DNA of 35,166 nucleotides, taken from NCBI GenBank assembly GCA_020056305.1, contig JAGVIA010000087.1:1-35166 (forward strand), given 5' to 3'. A program made the position numbers and the translations under genes. Positions 8,057-13,557 of this stretch are shown piece by piece. Numbering within the stretch: the stretch's first letter is position 1; each line of letters opens with the position of its first letter. The DNA is from an archaeon (GTDB lineage Archaea; Micrarchaeota; Micrarchaeia; Anstonellales; Anstonellaceae). The notes below the pieces were generated by a model that was given only the letters and a program-made list of their open reading frames with translations, had not been told where the DNA came from and did not search any database.

Positions 8057-8704
8057 ATGAACATCTACATCAAAGCCGCGATAATCACGCTTGGCATATT
8101 CCTCGCCGGCATGTATGCCATAAAGAGCGTTGACGAGCAGCGCATCGAAGCGCTCCGCGCCGACATCGACTCGTCTGTTCTTGACACGGAGGCGACAAGG
8201 CTGCTCTTTCTCTATCAGGATGCAACTGGCGACCCCAACTCCACGGCATTTTGTCGTGCACTGACTGAAATGTCAAAGAATCAGATGGAGCGCACATTCA
8301 AGCTTGCGACGCAGCTCTCCCTTGCCGAGAACAACAACGTGCTTGGGGACTATGAAATGCTCAAGCGAAAGTACTACCTTACGAATTTCGAGCTCTATAT
8401 CTACCAGAAGCAGCTTGAGCGCTCCTGTGGTGCAAAACCCTTCGAGCCGGTCCTGTATTTCTATTCCCTTAAGCCATGCCCGCAGTGCATTGTGCAGGGG
8501 CAGGTGCTTGACCGGGTCGTTTCCGAGTGCCCCAACGTGCGAGTGTTCGCATTCCCATCAGATTATCCCGAGCCTGTTCTTACTGCGCTTCTCTCGCGAT
8601 ACGGGATCTCCTCAGTGCCGACAATTATCATAAAAGAGCATTTCAAGCTTGAAGGCCCGCAGGAGAAGGAAAAAATCAAGGAGCTAGCAGGCTGCATGCA
8701 GTAG
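8057..8704 (+). CDS. membrane-anchored thioredoxin-like protein
   Basis: A single N-terminal hydrophobic segment (residues 5-22) anchors a 215-residue protein. Residues 28-120 are helical with two cysteines. The C-terminal 80 residues look like a thioredoxin fold: VLYFYSLKPCPQC holds a CPQC redox pair at about 140-143 and GISSVPTIII holds the expected cis-proline. It therefore probably works as a thiol oxidoreductase on the outer face of the membrane. Its position directly after the glycosyltransferase suggests shared expression, but a functional link is not shown. The Cys-rich membrane protein just downstream and the six-Cys lipoproteins elsewhere in the window are plausible clients, which is inference. 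Confidence 0.75.
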   Translation: MNIYIKAAIITLGIFLAGMYAIKSVDEQRIEALRADIDSSVLDTEATRLLFLYQDATGDPNSTAFCRALTEMSKNQMERTFKLATQLSLAENNNVLGDYEMLKRKYYLTNFELYIYQKQLERSCGAKPFEPVLYFYSLKPCPQCIVQGQVLDRVVSECPNVRVFAFPSDYPEPVLTALLSRYGISSVPTIIIKEHFKLEGPQEKEKIKELAGCMQ

Positions 8705-8712
8705 CATGGAAT

Positions 8713-8900
8713 GTGTTTTCTTGGGGGGATGAACAGAGTCGAGCTTTGCTCGACTTGTTCACAAGTCGAACGGTTCGCCGTTCGACTGTGTGAACCCCTC
8801 AAGGGGGGCTTGTTAGACATTGTGCCCCTTATGGGATGTGCATTTTGCGGCGATACGCAAAATGCATCAGACATCGCCCTTCGGGCGATGCTGACCGAAC
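8713..8900. repeat. mosaic hairpin element, copy 1
   Basis: The 188-bp intergenic stretch is almost entirely short palindromes. In order they are gtcgagctttgctcgac, cgacttgttcacaagtcg (sharing an arm with the first, so mutually exclusive), gtcgaacggttcgccgttcgac, cccctcaaggggg, tgcattttgc...gcaaaatgca and cgcccttcgggcg. The same building blocks recur in inverted orientation and different order at 10583-10816. The element lies between the thioredoxin-like gene and the promoter of the Cys-rich membrane protein. No ORF is supported in it. Confidence 0.8.
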
Positions 8901-8910
8901 GAAAAGATGC

Positions 8911-8920
8911 CCTTATTATT
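8911..8920 (+). promoter_or_regulatory. probable TATA box for the Cys-rich membrane protein
   Basis: ccttattatt immediately follows the hairpin element and is about 54 nt upstream of the ATG at 8970, giving a predicted leader of roughly 30 nt. No strong ribosome binding site is visible before that ATG. Confidence 0.35.
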
Positions 8921-8969
8921 AACTTTTTCCCGCAAATATCATACCACCAAGTCCTACCGGGCGATTTCT

Positions 8970-10592
8970 ATGAAAGACACAAAAAATAAACCAGACCATG
9001 CCATCAGCCAGAAGGAGGCAGGATGGAAAACAGAAGCATCGGATGAAACAACCCCCGCCGCAAATGCACAATCAACGCCGGCAAGCGCGGAATCTGCAAC
9101 AAGCCCTCCCACAAAGCCCTTTCTAGGCACTGGTGAACTCATCATTGGTGCTCTCATCATCATTCTGATAGCGGCAGTTGCATACACCTATCTTCAGCAA
9201 CCGCCAGAATCCAAACCCGGCCCGCAGCCTGCGACAGGCAATGCAACAGACGCGTTCATCACGTCGCTTTACAAAATGCGGAACATTAACGGATATGAAA
9301 TGTCCTATGTCGAAACCGACGGCCCGATGGAGACGGAGATTTACCTGCAGTCAAACGTGACGCACCAGTTTGGCAGGTTCGACTCGATACTTGACTCGCG
9401 CGAATTCTACTTTGACGGCACGAATACGACATTGTGCCTCGATTACAAGGGCAAGCGCTGCTACCTAGTGGCAAAGAATGGGAGCGCCTTTGACAGCTAT
9501 GCCCAGAGCATCTATGCAAAATTCCTTGAAAGCCCGTCCGTGCGCAACTCGCTTCGCACAAGCGAGAAGCTCGTGCAGGTCGGCGCAATCAAATTCTCAA
9601 ACCAAACCTCGTCTTCAACAATCGCCGGGCGGAAATGCACTGCGGTTTCCTACGCAATAAACTACGGGGGCCTTTCAATAGACCAGCTTCGAAGCATTGG
9701 CATATCCCCTGATGACCCGTCCATAACCTCATTTGGCAATTTCAGGCTCAGCCAATGCGCCGATGACGAGTTCGGCCTGCCCCTCTCCGTTAATCTGTCA
9801 TATTCCGAGCTTGGCAAGGAGCGCGCATTTGGCTCGCTTTTCACATCGTTTGCCGAGGGCTTTGACAAGGCGGTTGTGCCCCCTCCAGAGAACAGCGGCA
9901 TCTACATCCAGGAAACGGAATTCGCGCAGCTTTTCAACAGTGCACAGAAGGAAATACGCGCGGCTTACCTCTGTGAAGCCCAAAACAGCACAGCAGAGCG
10001 TGACTCCTGCTACCGCACTCTTGCATATTCCGCAGACGATGGCAGGGTTTGCGGCCACGTAAGCGACTCGCTGACAAAGTCTCAGTGCTACCTTGCGGTC
10101 GCCCAGAAGCTCCTAAGCCCCAACGAGTGCGCCTTTGCAGGAGGCCTTGCAGACGAGTGCCTGATTAGCATCGCAGGCAGCACCGGCGCCAGAAGCCTCT
10201 GCGAACTGATATCAAACGAAACGCTGGTCTCTGAATGCAACAAGGCAGTGGGCGATGCAAACGCGCGGGGCATCTACCCCAAGAACCAGACTGCGGTGTG
10301 CAATGCGGACTCGGGCTGCGTGGTTGCCGGCTGCAACGGCGAGCTCTGCGTCCCAGCTGCAATCGCCAACCAGACAAATACTACCTGCGATCCGACGCTG
10401 ACCTGCTATAAGCAGTTTGCAAACTGCGCATGCTCAACATCCGGGCAATGCGAATTGAAGAAGCAGGGCGGCTTTGCCGCATGCCTTGACAAATGGGAAA
10501 CCGCCCAGACGCAAATGGCAATACAGCCGCTCATAAACGCCACGATGAACACGACTAATTCAACCACAAACCAGTCAAATCAAACCCCATAA
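8970..10592 (+). CDS. membrane-anchored, cysteine-rich extracytoplasmic protein
   Basis: The family is not recognised. The ATG at 8970 (MKDTKNKP) gives 540 residues; the track's 8907 start would run into the promoter region. A polar Thr/Ala-rich N-terminus of about 50 residues precedes one transmembrane helix at 54-75, so most of the protein is outside. The first extracellular part (about 85-310) has few cysteines. The region 330-430 is a run of short helical units with regularly placed cysteines (LCEAQ...RDSCY, VCGHV...SQCYL, ECAF...DECL). Residues 440-510 form a compact Cys-rich domain (CNADSGCVVAGCNGELC...CACSTSGQC). The tail is Asn/Thr-rich with many N-glycosylation sequons. The stop codon is contributed by the flanking repeat copy 2. 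Disulfide-rich surface protein is the likely role. Confidence 0.8.
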   Translation: MKDTKNKPDHAISQKEAGWKTEASDETTPAANAQSTPASAESATSPPTKPFLGTGELIIGALIIILIAAVAYTYLQQPPESKPGPQPATGNATDAFITSLYKMRNINGYEMSYVETDGPMETEIYLQSNVTHQFGRFDSILDSREFYFDGTNTTLCLDYKGKRCYLVAKNGSAFDSYAQSIYAKFLESPSVRNSLRTSEKLVQVGAIKFSNQTSSSTIAGRKCTAVSYAINYGGLSIDQLRSIGISPDDPSITSFGNFRLSQCADDEFGLPLSVNLSYSELGKERAFGSLFTSFAEGFDKAVVPPPENSGIYIQETEFAQLFNSAQKEIRAAYLCEAQNSTAERDSCYRTLAYSADDGRVCGHVSDSLTKSQCYLAVAQKLLSPNECAFAGGLADECLISIAGSTGARSLCELISNETLVSECNKAVGDANARGIYPKNQTAVCNADSGCVVAGCNGELCVPAAIANQTNTTCDPTLTCYKQFANCACSTSGQCELKKQGGFAACLDKWETAQTQMAIQPLINATMNTTNSTTNQSNQTP

Positions 10593-10816
10593 GGGGCACC
10601 GCGTCTAACTCGGCCCCCCTTGAGGGGTTCACACAGTCGAGCGGCACACCGCTCAGCATCGCCCTCCGGGCGATCAGCATCGAGCGAAGCTCGATGTCTG
10701 ATGCATTTTGCAAAGGCAAAATGCACATGTCTGATGCGTTTTGCTCCGCAAAACGCACATCGACTTGTGAATAAGTCGGGCACAGCCCGACTGTATTCAA
10801 CCCCCAAGATAACACT
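10583..10816. repeat. mosaic hairpin element, copy 2 (inverted)
   Basis: Read on the minus strand, this 234-bp copy starts like copy 1 (gtgttatcttgggggttgaa) and ends like copy 1's internal block (gtgccccttatgggg). Its inner hairpins are duplicated and reordered: two versions of the gcattttgc block, each followed by atcagaca, two versions of the CG-rich block followed by gatgctga, then the cccctcaagggggg block. Compared with copy 1, several stem pairs differ on both arms so that pairing is kept. The left end overlaps the last four codons and stop of the upstream CDS. Confidence 0.8.
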
Positions 10817-10833
10817 GGAAGCTGTAATTTGCG

Positions 10834-10845
10834 GAAAAAAATAAA
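10834..10845 (-). terminator. T-rich terminator of tRNA-Lys
   Basis: On the minus strand, tttattttttt follows the tRNA 3' end after a few bases, matching the oligo-T termination used by archaeal RNA polymerase. Confidence 0.5.
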
Positions 10846-10846
10846 G

Positions 10847-10952
10847 CGGGCCCGGAGGGATACTCTAAGGCTATTCAAACCAGAAAAGCCCGTTCGAACC
10901 CTCGACACATTGGTTAAGAGCCAATCGCTCTACCAAGCTGAGCTACGGGCCC
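10847..10952 (-). tRNA. tRNA-Lys(CTT) with a 32-nt insertion in the T loop
   Basis: On the minus strand the acceptor stem is GGGCCCG/CGGGCCC with discriminator G. The D stem is GCTC/GAGC, and the anticodon stem ATTGG/CCAAT encloses CTCTTAA (anticodon CTT, lysine). The T stem GAGGG/CCCTC is split: the loop TTCGAA is followed by 32 extra nt (10861-10892) before the last loop T and the 3' arm. Without the insertion the tRNA is 74 nt and canonical. The insertion ends can partly pair (GGGCT with AGCCT). I could not draw a canonical bulge-helix-bulge by hand. CCA is not encoded. A TATA-like element lies 27 nt upstream. Confidence 0.93.
10861..10892 (-). other. probable tRNA intron, position about 59/60
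   Basis: These 32 nt interrupt the T loop of tRNA-Lys between TTCGAA and T. Archaeal tRNA introns removed by the EndA splicing endonuclease are known at non-anticodon sites, including the T loop. The same site is interrupted in tRNA-Glu of this window. The boundary could shift by one base because of the adjacent A/T bases. Confidence 0.7.
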
Positions 10953-10976
10953 GCGTGGAAAACTTATCGCCGTCAA

Positions 10977-10986
10977 GGTATAAAAA
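10977..10986. promoter_or_regulatory. TATA box apparently shared by two divergent genes
   Basis: ggtataaaaa is centred about 26 nt before the ATG at 11008 (plus strand). Its complement tttttatacc is centred about 28 nt before the tRNA-Lys 5' end (minus strand). Both distances fit archaeal promoters, so one site may serve both directions. Confidence 0.45.
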
Positions 10987-11007
10987 TGCATTCGCACAAA
11001 CACACAC

Positions 11008-11202
11008 ATGAAATTCCTGCACTATCTGGTGCTCGTCCCGATGGCGGCTGCAATCGCATTCCTCCTCTCCTCAGACGACACGGTTGTGCGGGTGTTGTCG
11101 TTTGTCGCACTGGTGATACTTGAGCAAATCCGCGATGTCCTTGTAATAAAGGAAATATCCGAGTCGCTTTCTGCCAAAGCTTTGGGAAAGAAGCCAATGT
11201 AG
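11008..11202 (+). CDS. small membrane protein of unknown function
   Basis: This is a 64-residue protein with one or two hydrophobic helices (residues 5-20 and about 27-46) and a basic C-terminus ending GKKPM. The family is not recognised. The gene is accepted because a TATA box lies at the right distance for a leaderless transcript beginning at its ATG, and because codon use (frequent gcc, ctc, atc) matches neighbouring genes. It stands alone between tRNA-Lys and the next promoter. Confidence 0.6.
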   Translation: MKFLHYLVLVPMAAAIAFLLSSDDTVVRVLSFVALVILEQIRDVLVIKEISESLSAKALGKKPM

Positions 11203-11214
11203 GAATTTAAAAGA

Positions 11215-11312
11215 AGAAGGCCAGCGCCCTTCGGCGCCGGCAAGGCGACCAGTTTTTCTGTCAAGGACAGACAGCAAAAGACGGAACTTTGCAAGAGAGT
11301 TTCGCCGGATGC
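11215..11312 (+). ncRNA. possible structured RNA or hairpin cluster
   Basis: The gap between 11202 and 11379 holds a TATA-like ggaatttaaaag at 11211-11221, then several complementary segments. They are gcgcccttcggcgc, ctgtcaaggacag, and a long-range pair CCGGC (about 11236-11240) with GCCGG (about 11305-11309) that would close the whole stretch. No ORF is convincing. It could be a small RNA, the leader of an unseen transcript, or another degenerate hairpin element. I recognise no known RNA family. Confidence 0.25.
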
Positions 11313-11322
11313 CATATATAAG
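11313..11322 (+). promoter_or_regulatory. TATA box for the coiled-coil protein
   Basis: catatataag predicts a start near 11344 and a leader of about 35 nt. The leader ends in a ribosome binding site (aggtaggataATG) for the gene at 11379. Confidence 0.55.
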
Positions 11323-11378
11323 TTTATCGTCCAAAATAACATATTCGCACACAAATTTGTCGCTAAAAAGGTAGGATA

Positions 11379-12026
11379 ATGGGCATTATTGAAATAGGGC
11401 AGGAAATTGATTCGCTTACGGCGGAAAAAGGCAGGCTGATTGATCGCATAAAGAAGGTGCGGGAAGAGGCGCGCGGCATAGGCGCGCAGATAGCAAAGCG
11501 CGTGGCAGTCCTCAAAAAAACCGGGCACTCGCCCTCCTCACACTTGCGCGCAGGCATAGAAAGCATTGAATTCGAAATCGCTACCTCCGCGTTCACCCCC
11601 AAGCGCGAAAAAGAGCTCATCAAGGAAATCGCCGCATTGCAAAAGCAGCTATCGGCAGCAAAAAAATCCGATGCCCTTCAGGCGGAAGTTGACGCCTACC
11701 GCTCCAAGTTCAACGCGCTAAAAAACGAATACGATTCCCTCGACAAGCAAATCGGCGAGGCAAAGGCGAAAATAGAGGCGCTTTTTGCAGGCGCTAAAAA
11801 GGAAATGGACGAGTCTGCCGCAAAGAAAAAAGGCGCAGCGCTTGCGGCTGAAAGCAAGAGGCGCGCAAACGAATACCAGCGCCGCGAAAACGACTATCGG
11901 CGCCAGAAGGCGGATTTCCGCAAAAAGGAGCGCGATGAGATGGCGCCGTACCTGAAAAAGAATGACGAGTTCCTGACGCTTGAAGACAAGATAATCGAGA
12001 TAAAAAGAAAAGACAAGGCAGAATGA
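11379..12026 (+). CDS. coiled-coil protein, COG1340-like
   Basis: The 215-residue protein is almost wholly alpha-helical and charged, with heptad-like Leu/Ile/Ala spacing from residue 1 to about 130 and a Lys/Arg/Glu-rich helix afterwards. A central segment (IEFEIATSAFTPKREKELIKEIAALQKQL) resembles the conserved middle of the archaeal coiled-coil family COG1340, whose function is unknown. Members of that family are usually longer, so this may be a shortened form. The ATG at 11379 has GGTAGGA a few bases upstream. The gene ends 8 nt before the convergent VIT1-type gene. Confidence 0.75.
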   Translation: MGIIEIGQEIDSLTAEKGRLIDRIKKVREEARGIGAQIAKRVAVLKKTGHSPSSHLRAGIESIEFEIATSAFTPKREKELIKEIAALQKQLSAAKKSDALQAEVDAYRSKFNALKNEYDSLDKQIGEAKAKIEALFAGAKKEMDESAAKKKGAALAAESKRRANEYQRRENDYRRQKADFRKKERDEMAPYLKKNDEFLTLEDKIIEIKRKDKAE

Positions 12027-12034
12027 TTTTCTCC

Positions 12035-12754
12035 TTAAAGCATTGCCCCTGCCAGCGCCCCAATCGCATAGCCTACAAATGCCGCCATGCCTCCAATCAG
12101 CGCCATCTCACAGCCTGCCTTCACCCAGTGCCCGGTTGTCATCTTCGCCTTGACTGCGCCCGCCGCAAACAGCGTCACGATTGCAAGCACTGCAGCGGTG
12201 CCTGACGCAAGCGCGACTGCCGGAATGAAAATGAATGGCACAAGGGGCAGGAAAGAGCCTGCGAATGCCGAGCCGCCCACTATGAACGCCTCGCGCTTCG
12301 GATTTATCGCGTCTCCACTGCCCAATCCCAGCTCCTCTGTCATCATTACTTCCAGCCACATCTTCTTGTCAGAAGTGATCTTTTTCACAATGGATGAGAG
12401 CTGCTTGCCCCTAAAGCCCTTCTTGTAGTAAATGTGCTGGATTTCCTCGCGCTCCATCTCTGGCATCTCTTCAATCTCGCGTTTTTCGCGCAGAAGCTCG
12501 CTTTTGTAAAAATCCTCGCTTGCCCTGCTTGAAGTATATGCGACCGCCGCCATGGAAATCGACTCGGCAAAAGCAGCTGCCAATCCTGCAATAATGACAA
12601 TGCGCGCATCCCCTGTGCCTGCTGCAACGCCCAATATCACGCCAAGCGTGTTCACAAGCCCGTCCTGCCCGCCAAGTATTACCTGGCGAAGCATGGAGCC
12701 GTCGCGCTTCTCATTTATTTTCTCATGCTCAATTAGCGCTGCTGATTTTTGCAT
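12035..12754 (-). CDS. VIT1/CCC1-family iron or manganese transporter
   Basis: This 239-residue membrane protein has the hallmark N-terminal helix sequence VILGGQDGLVNTLGVILGVAAGTGD, an early GLAAAFAESISMAAVAYTSSRASEDFYKSEL helix and a charged, helical metal-binding insertion (about residues 75-135). Three further hydrophobic helices follow at about 145-238. VIT1/CCC1 transporters move Fe2+ or Mn2+ out of the cytosol in exchange for protons. No ferritin-like extension is present. The ATG at 12754 is chosen because GAGGAG lies upstream and the extra N-terminal residues of the track ORF would run through the promoter region. The gene is divergent from the Yip1-like gene. Confidence 0.9.
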   Translation of the reverse strand: MQKSAALIEHEKINEKRDGSMLRQVILGGQDGLVNTLGVILGVAAGTGDARIVIIAGLAAAFAESISMAAVAYTSSRASEDFYKSELLREKREIEEMPEMEREEIQHIYYKKGFRGKQLSSIVKKITSDKKMWLEVMMTEELGLGSGDAINPKREAFIVGGSAFAGSFLPLVPFIFIPAVALASGTAAVLAIVTLFAAGAVKAKMTTGHWVKAGCEMALIGGMAAFVGYAIGALAGAML

Positions 12755-12793
12755 ATAAAAAACTCCTCTATTGGTTTTGTATAACAAATGAGC

Positions 12794-12804
12794 AAATTTA
12801 TAAC
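12794..12804. promoter_or_regulatory. near-palindromic TATA box between divergent genes
   Basis: aaatttataac lies 26 nt before the ATG at 12826 on the plus strand. On the minus strand gttataaattt predicts a start about 20 nt before the SD-preceded ATG at 12754. One site may thus drive both genes. Confidence 0.5.
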
Positions 12805-12825
12805 ATTCGCTAGGCAAATCCATGC

Positions 12826-13512
12826 ATGGCAGGCGTCTTGGAATTATTGGAACAAGCTGCAAATCAAATTGTTTCTATTATCCCATACTCGAGGCTTAAA
12901 ATTTGGAAACAAATGATCTTCCATCCTTACGAAACAATACGGGCTGAGAAGAACAAGCCGTCTTTGAGAAATGCAGCGATGGATGTTGCAGCGGCATCCC
13001 TAGTCCTGGCTGCCGAATTGGTCATTATTTACCTGATTAGCGGAACATACTCGAATCTAGTCTACGCCGGCAAACCTGCCATGCTGATCCCACTAGTCGC
13101 CTTAACCTCAATTGCATTTTACCTTACTGTCTGGCTTGTATGGTCAGCAACACAATACCTCTCTGCAAAAGCATTGGGCGCGAAAGCCTCGTTCAAGCAG
13201 TATGCGTCCCTATTGGGGCTTGCATTTGCCGCGTTTCTGGTACTAGATTGGTTTTTGACACCAGCGCTGCACTTTTTGCCGGAAAACGCGCGGTCGTTTG
13301 TCGACGGCATAATTGGCGTATACTTGCCATTCCTGTCATTTATTCTGATACGGGAATTGTACGGGTTTAGCAACCTACGGACAACTGCAGTTCTGTTTTT
13401 GTCCTTCTTATTGACCTTCATCATTGTGCTAGTAGCGATATTCTTGCTAAATTTCCTAACCAACGGGCTTGTTTTGCAACTAATCTCGTCATCGCGGCAA
13501 GCTCCCATCTAA
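12826..13512 (+). CDS. Yip1-like multi-spanning membrane protein
   Basis: A soluble N-terminus of about 45 residues contains WKQMIFHPYETIRAEK, which resembles the beginning of archaeal Yip1-domain proteins. Five hydrophobic helices follow at about 55-75, 85-110, 122-142, 160-178 and 183-215. Yip1-family proteins in prokaryotes have no established biochemical role. The promoter arrangement suggests a leaderless mRNA starting at this ATG. A low-copy membrane protein is all that can be concluded. Confidence 0.7.
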   Translation: MAGVLELLEQAANQIVSIIPYSRLKIWKQMIFHPYETIRAEKNKPSLRNAAMDVAAASLVLAAELVIIYLISGTYSNLVYAGKPAMLIPLVALTSIAFYLTVWLVWSATQYLSAKALGAKASFKQYASLLGLAFAAFLVLDWFLTPALHFLPENARSFVDGIIGVYLPFLSFILIRELYGFSNLRTTAVLFLSFLLTFIIVLVAIFLLNFLTNGLVLQLISSSRQAPI

Positions 13513-13528
13513 GCGCCACTCCGTTTCT

Positions 13529-13538
13529 TTATTAATTT
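13529..13538 (+). promoter_or_regulatory. TATA box for the polB operon
   Basis: tattaatttt is centred about 25 nt before the ATG at 13558, consistent with a leaderless mRNA. Confidence 0.45.
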
Positions 13539-13557
13539 TCATTGCCAATCCCTATTC

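Noticed and set aside
8713-8900. CRISPR-like array of repeated palindromes
   Set aside because: The hairpins differ from one another, lack uniform spacers, and no cas genes are nearby; they fit a mosaic palindromic element instead.
10847-10952. tRNA-Lys as a pseudogene broken by insertion
   Set aside because: All stems, loops and promoter elements are intact and the insertion site is shared with tRNA-Glu, which fits an intron better.
11022-11528. 168-aa minus-strand ORF across the small membrane protein and the coiled-coil gene
   Set aside because: It covers two promoters and the start of a well-supported gene and has no coherent protein features.
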